Positions 24,769-33,415 of a stretch of 64,000 nt of DNA are shown here, one piece after another. Origin of the DNA: Planctomycetota bacterium (GTDB lineage Bacteria > Planctomycetota > OFTM77); assembly GCA_029260795.1 (NCBI GenBank), contig JAJDCO010000081.1, positions 1 to 64,000 on the forward strand, in the 5' to 3' direction. The notes under the pieces were generated by a model. That model was not told where the DNA came from. It searched no databases and was given only the letters and a program-made list of their open reading frames with translations. The position numbers and the translations under genes are program-made. Each line of letters begins with the position of its first letter. Position 1 is the first letter of the stretch.

Positions 24769-26688
24769 TCACGCTCGCCCCTGCGCAGTCTGCGACGGCG
24801 TGCGGGCCCCGACGTGCCGCCGGTGCCAAGTCTCGAACATCAGACAAGCCCAGAAGAGGCGCCCGTGATTCCCGATTCCCGACTGGTGCTTCTTCCAGAG
24901 AGCGCGCAGCTCGCCCAGCTCGAGAAAGTCCCCCAGCCTCGAATCGTTGCCAAAGACGGTGTCCTCGAGGCGCTCGCGAAGCCCTCCGCGCAGCCACTCC
25001 GACACCGGCATGTCGAAGCCGTGCTTGCGGCGTTCGAGAGTCTCTCGCGGCACACGCCGAGCGAGCGCACGGCGCAGCAGGTACTTCCCTTCCCGTCCGC
25101 GAAGCTTCCACTTCGGACTCAGACGAGCCGCCAGCTCGCAGATCTTGTGATCGAGCAGCGGAACTCGGACCTCCAGCGAGTGCGCCATGCTCGCCCGATC
25201 GACCTTGGTGAGGATGTCGTCCACGAGCCAAGTATGGAAGTCCACGTACTGGGCTCGCGACAGAGGATCGTCCGCCGGGCAAGAGCGGTAGAGTGTCTCG
25301 AACGCTTTGAAGGGATGATAATCCTCCAGCGCCTGCCGCCAACCGGCCGTCCCCAGCTCTCGGATGTGCTCCGGTCGATGGGCCGTCACCGAGTCGAAGT
25401 AGGCGCGGGCCGGATCGGTCGCGAGGTTCATGAGCAACGTCTTGGCGCGCAGCGGCCGCGGCAGCCAGTCCGCTTTCGGAAAGAGGCGGCCCAACGGAGC
25501 GACGAGGCCTCGCCGCAGCGGGCTCGGCACGACCGACCGCAGGCGATTCTCGAGTCGATCGAACCAGTAGCGTCGATAGCCGGCGAAGTTCTCGTCGCCC
25601 CCGTCACCGGACAAGGCGACCGTGACCTTCTGGCGCGCGAGCTGGGAGACGTAGTAGGTCGGTACTGCCGACGGATCGGCAAAGGGCTCGTCGAAGTGCC
25701 AGGCGAGGGTATCGAGGATGTCGGCGGCGTCCGCGTGCACGGTGAGCTCGTGGTGCTGCGTGCCGAGACGCTCGGCGGTCGCACGGGCTTCGGCAAGTTC
25801 ACTGTAGCCGGCCTCGTCGAATCCGATCGAGCTCGTCACGACCGGCGTCGAGGAGCTTCGAGTCATGGAGTCGACGACCGCGGTCGAGTCGATGCCACCG
25901 CTCAGGAAAGCGCCCAGCGGCACCTCGCTCATCAGACGAAGCCGCACGCTCTCATCCAGGGCGGCGAGCAGGGCATCGATGTGGTCCTCCTCGTTGCCCG
26001 CTTGGGCGGCCGTCAGCGGAAGGTCCCAGTATCGGCGCGATCGGGTGTCGCCAGCGGCGTCGACGGTCAAGGTGTGCCCCGCGCGCAATCGGCGCACGCC
26101 CAAGACCGCGGAGGCCTCGCCGGGAATGTACCCGTAGGTAAAGTAGTCCAGCACGCGGCGCGGATCGGGCTCGACGGTCAGGTCGGGATCAGCCAGGATC
26201 GCCTTGAGCTCGGAAGCGAAGAGCAGCCGCTCGCCATCGAGATGAAAGTAGAGCGGCTTGATCCCGAGTCGATCGCGGGCCAGGAAGAGCCGTTGGCGCC
26301 CTCGATCCCACAGCGCGAATGCGAACATCCCGCGCAGCCGCTCGACGCAGGCTTCCCCGCGCTCCTCGTAGAGGTGCACGATCGTCTCGGAGTCGCTGTC
26401 GGTACTGAAACGATGCCCGAGCCCGCGCAGCTCTTTCTGCAGCTCGCGATAGTTGTAGATCTCGCCGTTGAACACGAGCGCCAGCGACCGGTCCTCATTG
26501 AAGATCGGCTGATGCCCTCCGGCGACGTCGATGATCGACAAGCGGCGATGGCCGAGGCCGACCGGGCCGTCGATGTGCGTGCCCGAGTCATCGGGGCCGC
26601 GGTGGGCGATCGTGTCCGTCCGTTGCCCCAGGGCGATGGCGTCGACCGGCGCACCATCGAAACGGAGCTCACCCGTGATCCCACACAT
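24769..26688 (-). CDS. asparagine-synthase-like amidotransferase of the exosortase A type
   Basis: This 639-residue protein has an N-terminal glutamine amidotransferase domain with the nucleophile Cys2 (M-C-G-I-T-G) and R-G-P-D-D, and a C-terminal asparagine-synthase domain with the ATP loop S-G-G-I-D-S near residue 265 and S-G-D-G-G-D-E-N. Members of this type occur in exosortase/PEP-CTERM polysaccharide loci and are thought to amidate sugars or glycan precursors instead of making asparagine. Its ATG overlaps the upstream glycosyltransferase stop by one base (TGATG). All catalytic residues look intact. Confidence 0.88.
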   Translation of the reverse strand: MCGITGELRFDGAPVDAIALGQRTDTIAHRGPDDSGTHIDGPVGLGHRRLSIIDVAGGHQPIFNEDRSLALVFNGEIYNYRELQKELRGLGHRFSTDSDSETIVHLYEERGEACVERLRGMFAFALWDRGRQRLFLARDRLGIKPLYFHLDGERLLFASELKAILADPDLTVEPDPRRVLDYFTYGYIPGEASAVLGVRRLRAGHTLTVDAAGDTRSRRYWDLPLTAAQAGNEEDHIDALLAALDESVRLRLMSEVPLGAFLSGGIDSTAVVDSMTRSSSTPVVTSSIGFDEAGYSELAEARATAERLGTQHHELTVHADAADILDTLAWHFDEPFADPSAVPTYYVSQLARQKVTVALSGDGGDENFAGYRRYWFDRLENRLRSVVPSPLRRGLVAPLGRLFPKADWLPRPLRAKTLLMNLATDPARAYFDSVTAHRPEHIRELGTAGWRQALEDYHPFKAFETLYRSCPADDPLSRAQYVDFHTWLVDDILTKVDRASMAHSLEVRVPLLDHKICELAARLSPKWKLRGREGKYLLRRALARRVPRETLERRKHGFDMPVSEWLRGGLRERLEDTVFGNDSRLGDFLELGELRALWKKHQSGIGNHGRLFWACLMFETWHRRHVGARTPSQTAQGRA

Positions 26689-27839
26689 CAGACTGCCTCC
26701 CGGTTTCGACGCCGACGATTCGAGGCGACCGCCTCATCGTAGAGCGATCGGTACGCGTCCACCATGGCCGACAACGTGAATCTCGCCTTGTAAGTCACAC
26801 GGGCTCGGTGCCCGAAGGTCGCGCGTTGAGCCGGTTGATCCAGCAAGCTCGCCAGCTTCTCCTCGAAGGCGCACCAGTCTTCGGGCGGTACCACGAAGCC
26901 CTCTTGCCCATCCTCCACGACCTCCCGCACGCCTCCGACGTCCGTCGACACGGAGGGGAGCCCGGCTGCGAGTGCTTCGATCAAGGCCAGGGGCATGCCC
27001 TCGCTCTTCGAGGGTAGGACGAAGACGTCGAAGGCCGCCAAGTACTCGGCGATCTCTCGCCGCTCACCCGGCAGCCGCACTCGGTCGTCCAGGCCCAGCT
27101 GGGTACGCAACGCGCGAAGCCGCTCGGCCTCGGTACCGGCTCCGATGATCACGAGCACGGCGTTCGGAAAGCGATCGGCGAGCTGGCCGAAGGACTCGAG
27201 CAAGCGCGCGTGGTTCTTGATCGGGTCGAGGCGACCGATCGTCCCGACGACCAGGTTGTCCTTCGACAGCGCGAGCTCGTCCCGAACGGCATCGACGCGA
27301 GCCGGATCCGGTCCCGCCACGTCCGGTACACCGTTGACGATCACTCGCACGTGCTCGGGCGGAAACTGCTCGTGTCGGATGAGGTTGCCTCGCAACGTCT
27401 CGGAGACCGTGACGACGCGGTAATCGAGGCGAGCCAGGAGACGGTTGAGCCGCGCCGTCCGAGCCGGGCCGGGGAACTGGCGATCGTGCTCGGTGTAGAT
27501 CACGGGCACTCTCGCCAGCCGCCCGCCCACCGTGCCGTAGAAGAGTGCCGTGTCGTTGTGGGCATGCAGCACGTCGGCTCCGAAGTCGCGCAGACGTCGG
27601 CGGAGGCGGAACGGGTATCGCCAGTCGATGCCTGGCCGGCGACGCTCGAGGAACACCTCGATGCCGGCGGCGCGGAGCGGCTCCTCCATCTCGCCGAGCG
27701 TATCGAAGCAGCAGATCGCGCAGCGATAGCGATCGCGCGGGAGCCCTTCGGCAATGCGGCGCACCACCATCTCCAGGCCACCCAGCTCGACGCCTTGAAT
27801 CAGGAAGAGCACTCGGGTCTCGTTCGAGGGACCGCTCAT
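26688..27839 (-). CDS. exosortase A-associated family 4 glycosyltransferase
   Basis: This 383-residue GT-B transferase opens L-F-L-I-Q-G-V-E-L-G-G-L-E, the pattern of the sugar transferases (stp2 type) found beside the amidotransferase in exosortase A loci. Further motifs are D-V-L-H-A-H-N, Y-T-E-H-D-R-Q-F-P-G and the donor-site S-K-S-E-G-M-P-L-A-L-I-E-A-L-A-A-G-L-P. It sits between the ligase-like gene (4-base ATGA-type overlap) and the amidotransferase (1-base overlap), so these three are translated together. The sugar added is unknown. Confidence 0.88.
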   Translation of the reverse strand: MSGPSNETRVLFLIQGVELGGLEMVVRRIAEGLPRDRYRCAICCFDTLGEMEEPLRAAGIEVFLERRRPGIDWRYPFRLRRRLRDFGADVLHAHNDTALFYGTVGGRLARVPVIYTEHDRQFPGPARTARLNRLLARLDYRVVTVSETLRGNLIRHEQFPPEHVRVIVNGVPDVAGPDPARVDAVRDELALSKDNLVVGTIGRLDPIKNHARLLESFGQLADRFPNAVLVIIGAGTEAERLRALRTQLGLDDRVRLPGERREIAEYLAAFDVFVLPSKSEGMPLALIEALAAGLPSVSTDVGGVREVVEDGQEGFVVPPEDWCAFEEKLASLLDQPAQRATFGHRARVTYKARFTLSAMVDAYRSLYDEAVASNRRRRNREAV

Positions 27840-29446
27840 CGATTCGCTCGGGGCTCCGATCGTTCAGGCCAGCCGGCCGACGGCACCTCGTCGACCGAGG
27901 AGTCCGGGCGGCGGCGCTCGAACCGCAAGCCTCGTCGCTTCGGCCAGCTCGAGGGCGCAGCGGGCTCACGGGGCGAGGCCGGTCCCGAAGCCGATGGACG
28001 CGGCCAGCTGGGTCGCTTGTCGGGCGGAGAGCTTCCGGGTCCCACCCGGGGCCAGCTCGAGCGCCCGACGCGCGCGGTCCACGCCCGAGCCGCAGCGCCC
28101 CCGGACTGCCAAAGCTGCTGCAGCGGACGGAGGAATGGCAAGCCAGTCTGAACGGCGAAATGCCCTCGGTTGAGAACGGTGTCCCCGTCGCCAGACACCG
28201 GAGGTGCCTGCAGCTCTTTGCGCACCAAGAAGTCCAACGCCACCGTCAACGCGACGATCTGGTAGTAGAGATCGAAGTGGGCTCGGTTGAGGAAGGTCGC
28301 GCCGACCATGAATCCCAGCAGCGAGAGCTGGAACGCATTCGCGTAGTGGTCGGCCCACTTCAAGTCGCCGCGCCCGCGCACCAACGCTCGGATTCGGCCG
28401 CATCGAAACATCGAGTAGAACAGCAGCCCGATGAAGCAGAGCAAGGCCGGCGTGCCCGTCTCCGACCACACCTGCAGGTAGGAGTTGTGGGTCACGATCT
28501 TGCCGGGCACGAGCAGTGGATCGGGGTTGTAGCGCCAGTAGGCCGAGCGGAAGTTGTAAAAGCCCACGCCCGTGAGCGGATGCGCTTGCGCCATCCGGAT
28601 GGCCGCCTTCCAAGCCACGATGCGGGCGGCGGCGGACTCGTCCTTTCCCTCCCGAATCGTCTGCAGGCGGGCCTTGTAGTCCTCGGGCATGAAGATGATG
28701 AACACGACCGCGAAGACGAAGCCGAGGCCGATGCCGGCGGCCTTTCGATCGGACTTCCAGACCGTGACCATGAAGACGGCGGCGGTCGCGAGGAACGCCC
28801 CCCGGGACTTGGTCACCACGATGGTGATCACGGTCAGAATGCAGGCGATCAAAAGCCCGACTCGAAGGTTCTGGCTCTTCTGCCCCTTGGTGAGGAAGAA
28901 CAGCAGCGGGAGGTTCATCACCATGGCGAGGCCGAAGTCGTTGTTGTCGAGGATCAGCCCGCCCGGCCCTTCGATGATGCGCCCGCCCTGGGCCCCGAAG
29001 ATGCCTCCCTTGACGCCGTAGAATCCCAGTGAGACAGCGATGGTCCACATCAGGATCGTCAGGCGCTTCTTGCTGTCGACCAACGTCGTCGTCAGCGACG
29101 CCATCAGCAAGATCTTGCCGAACTCGAGGTAGCGCTCGTACTGGCGCTCGAACTGGAACTCCGCGTACGGGATCGACAGCCCCACGAAGGCGAACAGACC
29201 CAAGAACATGTAGTTCCGGAGGTCCTTGCGCCCCAGCCCGCGCCGGAACTCGAAGATCCCGTAGCCCGCGTACAGCACCAGCGCCGTGTAGAACGAGAAT
29301 CGGAACTCGCGCGCCGGTCCCCAGCAGAGATCCTGCGGCCGCATGTAGGCCAGCCAGGTAAACATCAGCAATCCGATGAACGGACGCCGGAACGAGAGCG
29401 GGAGCCCGATCAGGAAGACGGCGAAGACCAGAATGTCGCGGAGCAT
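27836..29446 (-). CDS. O-antigen-ligase-like membrane protein, exosortase A type
   Basis: This protein of 536 residues has 10-12 membrane segments in its first 425 residues. It resembles the O-glycosylation ligase/polymerase family associated with exosortase A, including the N-terminal A-Y-M-R-P-Q-D block and the periplasmic G-V-G-F-Y-N-F and T-H-N-S-Y-L-Q-V-W motifs of Wzy/WaaL ligases. It would polymerise or transfer the glycan in the periplasm. The last 110 residues are Pro, Arg and Ser-rich with no hydrophobic segment, unusual for the family; this may be a disordered tail or the result of a frameshift near the end. Confidence 0.85.
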   Translation of the reverse strand: MLRDILVFAVFLIGLPLSFRRPFIGLLMFTWLAYMRPQDLCWGPAREFRFSFYTALVLYAGYGIFEFRRGLGRKDLRNYMFLGLFAFVGLSIPYAEFQFERQYERYLEFGKILLMASLTTTLVDSKKRLTILMWTIAVSLGFYGVKGGIFGAQGGRIIEGPGGLILDNNDFGLAMVMNLPLLFFLTKGQKSQNLRVGLLIACILTVITIVVTKSRGAFLATAAVFMVTVWKSDRKAAGIGLGFVFAVVFIIFMPEDYKARLQTIREGKDESAAARIVAWKAAIRMAQAHPLTGVGFYNFRSAYWRYNPDPLLVPGKIVTHNSYLQVWSETGTPALLCFIGLLFYSMFRCGRIRALVRGRGDLKWADHYANAFQLSLLGFMVGATFLNRAHFDLYYQIVALTVALDFLVRKELQAPPVSGDGDTVLNRGHFAVQTGLPFLRPLQQLWQSGGAAARAWTARVGRSSWPRVGPGSSPPDKRPSWPRPSASGPASPREPAAPSSWPKRRGLRFERRRPDSSVDEVPSAGWPERSEPRANR

Positions 29447-29461
29447 CGTTCGTCCTCCGCG

Positions 29462-31054
29462 CTAGCTGCCGGTCAAGGGAGAAGAGTCCGTCGAGAGGAC
29501 CGGAGAGCCCGTCGGATGCTGTCGCTCCTCGATAGCCGCCTCGAAGACCTGGCCGAGGCGATGCGCTAGCCAAGGATGCTGGAACTCCCGCAGCTTCAGA
29601 TCACGGCGGTCCATTCCGAGTCGACCGGCGCGAGCGGCGGCCAGGGCATTCTCCAGCGCGCGCTCGATGGCGGCCTCGTCATCGGCATCGGCCTGGAAGT
29701 ACTCCACGCCGCTGCTCGCGAGAATCTGCTCGATCACACCGTCGGGCTTCGAGAGGGAGAAGATCGGTCGCCCCACGCCCAGATAGGTGAACAGCTTGCC
29801 TGGCACCTGCAGCTCGGCCTCCTCGCCCTGGGGACCGAGCATGAGCTGGAGCTCGGATTGAGAGAGTAGCTCGAGCGCCTCCCGCGACGAGACCGTGCCG
29901 AGGAATCGGACGCGGTCCCCGAGGCCGCCCTCGCGAGCGAGACCCTCGAGACGGGCCTGGTTCTCGGCGACGCCTGCGAACATCAGCTCCACGCCCGCGA
30001 CGTCCTCGGGATTCTCCTGATGACGGCGGATCAAGACGCGCAGCAGAGGCTCCGGGCTCCGACGACCATAGATGGCGCCGGTGTACGCGATGCGCACGCG
30101 GTTGCCGTGCGCGCTCCATTTCGGAAGGCCTTCGTAATCCGTCGGGGAGTAGCCGTTGGTGATCGTGACGAACTTGCCGGCATGCTGATCCGTGTATCGA
30201 CGCCGAAAAGCCTCCTCGACCGCCGGCGTGTTGCACACGACCCGATCGGCACGCGACACGACCCAACGCTCCATCCAGGCGCTCCAGCTCGAGACCGAGG
30301 GATGTGGGATGGTCACGAACGGATTGTCGACCCACGGATCGCGGAAGTCGGCAACCCATGCGCAGCCCCAGATCCTCGCCAGCGCTCCGGCGATCACGTG
30401 GCAGGTGTGCGGCGGCCCCGACGAGTAGAGCACCTCCGGGCGATCCTGGCGCAGCGCCCAGGCTCCCTTGACGACCGCGAACGGAGTCCAGCCGAGCATC
30501 TTGTCCGGGATCGCGACGTACCAAGACAGGTAGGCCACCAACCGTCGCAGCCAGCCCTTTGGCCGGGCCTGGCCACCGCTGGCAGACAGGATCGCGGGAA
30601 GCTGATGCGGCAAGACCTCTTGGCCCCGCCAGCGTCGAAGCTGATTCTTGAGGCGATGGTAGATCTCGAAGGGCTCGAAGTTCGTCGAGCGGTGGATCCG
30701 GCAGTCGGACGGGAGGGCATCCAGGAGCGCGGGGTCGATCCGAAACGCTTGCGGGTTGTTGACCGTCAGAGCGGTCGAACGCCAACCGAGCGGCCGCAGC
30801 TCGCGCAGGAAGGCGAGTGTGCGCTGCGTCCCCACGACGTCGATGGGCGGGAAGTAGTAGGCGACGGCCAGCACGTGTCGGCTCGGCGCTCCCTCCACCT
30901 TCGTCTCCGTCGGATTCTCCCCCGGTTGCATCACGGGGCGTTGGCTCGGTCCGCAGGTCACGACCAAACTCGGTCTCGCATTTTTCGAAGGTGCCTTCGT
31001 GGTCTCGATGCTCGCTTCTCCTCCTTCCCTCTTCGACCAGCCGACGTTGCTCAT
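29462..31054 (-). CDS. GT-B glycosyltransferase
   Basis: This 530-residue glycosyltransferase has a hydrophilic N-terminal extension of about 60 residues and then a GT-B core starting V-L-A-V-A-Y-Y-F-P-P. Characteristic family 4-like motifs are S-G-P-P-H-T, D-F-R-D-P-W, N-T-P-A and the donor region V-P-G-K-L-F-T-Y-L-G-V-G-R-P. It is part of the exopolysaccharide run, 15 bases upstream of the ligase-like gene and 33 bases after the oxidoreductase gene. The ATG at 31054 has GAGGT about 8 bases upstream; a later Met near residue 42 could also start the protein. Confidence 0.83.
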   Translation of the reverse strand: MSNVGWSKREGGEASIETTKAPSKNARPSLVVTCGPSQRPVMQPGENPTETKVEGAPSRHVLAVAYYFPPIDVVGTQRTLAFLRELRPLGWRSTALTVNNPQAFRIDPALLDALPSDCRIHRSTNFEPFEIYHRLKNQLRRWRGQEVLPHQLPAILSASGGQARPKGWLRRLVAYLSWYVAIPDKMLGWTPFAVVKGAWALRQDRPEVLYSSGPPHTCHVIAGALARIWGCAWVADFRDPWVDNPFVTIPHPSVSSWSAWMERWVVSRADRVVCNTPAVEEAFRRRYTDQHAGKFVTITNGYSPTDYEGLPKWSAHGNRVRIAYTGAIYGRRSPEPLLRVLIRRHQENPEDVAGVELMFAGVAENQARLEGLAREGGLGDRVRFLGTVSSREALELLSQSELQLMLGPQGEEAELQVPGKLFTYLGVGRPIFSLSKPDGVIEQILASSGVEYFQADADDEAAIERALENALAAARAGRLGMDRRDLKLREFQHPWLAHRLGQVFEAAIEERQHPTGSPVLSTDSSPLTGS

Positions 31055-31087
31055 CTTAGCGGACCTCGACCCAGTCTCGAAACTCCT

Positions 31088-32113
31088 TCACGGCTGCCTC
31101 GTCTCCAGGACCTGCGGAATCCCCCCTTCGCGGAGCGATCGCTCCGCGGCGGCCAGGATCCGCACGACGGCAGCCCCCTCTCGGCCATCGGTCCGGGGCG
31201 GCTGCCCGCTCCGGACGCACTCGAGGAAGTGTCGGCACTCGAGACGCAGCGGCTCGGCCATGTCGAGTCGGGGGATGACGATGTCGCCGAACCGCAGGCT
31301 GATCGCTTCGCCGTAGGAGTCCCAGCCCTCGGGGCGGTCGACGCCACGGTCATAGATCCGCAGCTTCTCGGTCGTCTCCATGTCGTCCAGGACCGCCATC
31401 TTGCGGCTCCCGACGAGGGTCAGACGTCGCACCTTGTGCGGATCGAGCCACGACAGATGGACGTGTCCGATCACGCCTCCGGGGAACTCGAGGTGGACAA
31501 AGACGACGTCCTCGACCTCGGGTGCCAAGAAGGCGCGACCGTGGGCCGAGACTCGCTCGGGCGCTCGCCCGACGAGCTGGAGCAGGGCCGAGACATCGTG
31601 CGAGCCGAGCGACCAGAGCGCGCTCTCCTCGCGCCGCACTCGCCCCAGATTGAGCCGCTGAGCATAGAGGTAGCGCACGTCTCCGAGCTCGCCGTCTCGC
31701 AGCCGATCCGCGAGAGCCTCCAGGCCAGGGTGATAGGCGAGGACGTGTCCGACCATGAGCACCCGATCGCGGCCCCGGGCGAGCTCGACCAGGGCATCGG
31801 CCTCGTGGGTGTCGAGGGCGAGGGGCTTCTCGACCAGAACGTGGCGATCGGCTTCGAGCACGGTCGTGGCGAGACGAGCATGGGTCGGCGCCGGTGAAGC
31901 GATCACGACGGCGGAGACGTCGTCGTCCGCGAGAACGTCCGCGAGGTCAGTCGTCACGCGACTGGACGGGTTCAAGCGTCGAAAGCGCTCGACCACGGCG
32001 GGGTCGCTGTCACAGATCCAGCGGAGCTCGGCTTCCGGAAGCTGATCGAGTGTGCGGACGTGGTTGCGGCCCCAAGCTCCGGCCCCGACGACGGCGACTC
32101 CGACCGGCGTCAC
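31088..32113 (-). CDS. Gfo/Idh/MocA-family sugar-nucleotide oxidoreductase
   Basis: This 341-residue NAD(P)-dependent oxidoreductase has a Rossmann start V-V-G-A-G-A-W-G and the family's V-E-K-P-L-A-L motif near residue 95. The H in G-S-H-D-V falls where the family's substrate-binding region lies. Relatives act on UDP-sugars, for example in UDP-GlcNAc 3-dehydrogenation, or on inositols; the exact substrate is open. The GTG at 32113 overlaps the stop of the upstream glycosyltransferase (GTGA) and starts right before the Rossmann fold, so most of the longer open frame upstream is a shadow of that gene. Confidence 0.85.
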   Translation of the reverse strand: MTPVGVAVVGAGAWGRNHVRTLDQLPEAELRWICDSDPAVVERFRRLNPSSRVTTDLADVLADDDVSAVVIASPAPTHARLATTVLEADRHVLVEKPLALDTHEADALVELARGRDRVLMVGHVLAYHPGLEALADRLRDGELGDVRYLYAQRLNLGRVRREESALWSLGSHDVSALLQLVGRAPERVSAHGRAFLAPEVEDVVFVHLEFPGGVIGHVHLSWLDPHKVRRLTLVGSRKMAVLDDMETTEKLRIYDRGVDRPEGWDSYGEAISLRFGDIVIPRLDMAEPLRLECRHFLECVRSGQPPRTDGREGAAVVRILAAAERSLREGGIPQVLETRQP

Positions 32114-33333
32114 GACACTTCTCCGGTAGCGGTCGAGGCGGCCGCAGCCGGCTCTCGAAAGAGGCGCTCGAACGGCTCGAGGCAACGATCCCAGCGATAG
32201 TGCTCTTCCACGAAGGCACGGCCAGCGGCCCCGAGCTGCTGGCGCTGCTGCGGATCGTCGATGAGCGCGCTGAGCGTGTCGATGAACTGCTGAGCGGTCG
32301 TGGCGTGCAACAGATGCTGGCCGGGAACGGCCTCGATCCCCTTGAGCGCCTCGGGATGGGCGACGACCGGGCGGCCGCAGGCGAGCGCTTCGAGGATCTT
32401 GTTCTGGAGGCCCCGCGCGATGCGCAGCGGAGCGACCGCCACCACGGCCTGATGGAGGAAGGGGCGCATGTCGGCCACGGTACCCGTGACGACGACACCC
32501 GGGATGCGCTCGAGCCTTCGCACGGCGGGACTGGGATCGGCTCCCGCAATCACGAAGCGCAGTCCTGGCACCCGACGGCGCAGCTCGGGATGCACCTCCT
32601 GGGCGAAGAACTGCACGGCATCGACGTTGGCGAAGTAGCTCATCACTCCCGTGAAGACGAGGGTTGGCTCGGACGACTCGTCCGGCTCGGGGGCGGGAGC
32701 GAAGTAGTCGAGATCGACTCCACTCGGCACGACCAGGACCTCTTGCCGACCGAGCAGGCGGCGTACATCCTCGGCCTCGGCCGAGGAGATCACCGACACG
32801 TGCTCGAAGCGTCTGGCCACTTCGGCCTCGAAGCGTCTCAGCCGAGTGGCCTCGAGAGCATGGAGCGGTCGCATGTGAAGGGGTCCTTTGCGCGCGTACA
32901 GCGCCCACTTCTGCGAGTCGAGGTCGACGAAGTCCATCAGTCGCGGAACGGCGACGGGAAGCTCCAGGACGTACTGCGCCATCTGGGACGAGAACACGAC
33001 CACGAAGTCGTACCCTCCCTGCGTGAGCTCGCGCTGGACGTTAGCCGCCAGCTCGGGAGATTCGAAGTAGCCGAGGGAGAGCGAGCGTCCGGTAAGCAAG
33101 GCCTTCAGAGTTCGCAGCAAAGCTCGGGCGCGCGGCCGGGGCGAGAGGTGAACGCCGCCGCGGCACAGATCTTCGAGCACCTGCCGGTGCTCGAGATCCT
33201 CGAGGCGCTCCCAGAACGTGATCAGGGTGACCTCGTGCCCGCGCGCCAGATCCACCAGCTCGTTGTACGAGCGGATCTTGTCGCCCTTGTTCGGCGGATA
33301 CGGAACGCGATGGGCGATGAACAGGATCTTCAT
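32110..33333 (-). CDS. exosortase A-associated sugar transferase
   Basis: This 407-residue GT-B glycosyltransferase begins M-K-I-L-F-I-A-H-R-V-P-Y-P-P-N-K-G-D-K, the signature of the stp1-type sugar transferases found in exosortase A/PEP-CTERM loci. D-F-V-D-L-D-S-Q-K-W, V-F-T-G-V-M-S-Y and L-A-C-G-R-P-V-V further support the family. The ATG at 33333 is set by this conserved start; the frame is open 13 codons further. It overlaps the oxidoreductase gene by GTGA and lies 82 bases from the Wzz-like gene. Confidence 0.9.
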   Translation of the reverse strand: MKILFIAHRVPYPPNKGDKIRSYNELVDLARGHEVTLITFWERLEDLEHRQVLEDLCRGGVHLSPRPRARALLRTLKALLTGRSLSLGYFESPELAANVQRELTQGGYDFVVVFSSQMAQYVLELPVAVPRLMDFVDLDSQKWALYARKGPLHMRPLHALEATRLRRFEAEVARRFEHVSVISSAEAEDVRRLLGRQEVLVVPSGVDLDYFAPAPEPDESSEPTLVFTGVMSYFANVDAVQFFAQEVHPELRRRVPGLRFVIAGADPSPAVRRLERIPGVVVTGTVADMRPFLHQAVVAVAPLRIARGLQNKILEALACGRPVVAHPEALKGIEAVPGQHLLHATTAQQFIDTLSALIDDPQQRQQLGAAGRAFVEEHYRWDRCLEPFERLFREPAAAASTATGEVS

Positions 33334-33415
33334 GTGGACTCTCGGGCCGATTCGAGCCGGGTGGGCGCCCACGGCAAGGAGGCGCCCGAGCCGGCCAGGC
33401 CAGCCGAGACCCGGA

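Noticed and set aside
24688..26742. 684-residue plus-strand frame
   Set aside because: Antisense to the amidotransferase with complete catalytic motifs.
27966..29573. 535-residue minus-strand frame overlapping the ligase gene
   Set aside because: Same strand, other frame; lacks membrane segments and any motif, unlike the ligase frame.
30020..31897. 625-residue plus-strand frame
   Set aside because: Antisense to two recognised genes.
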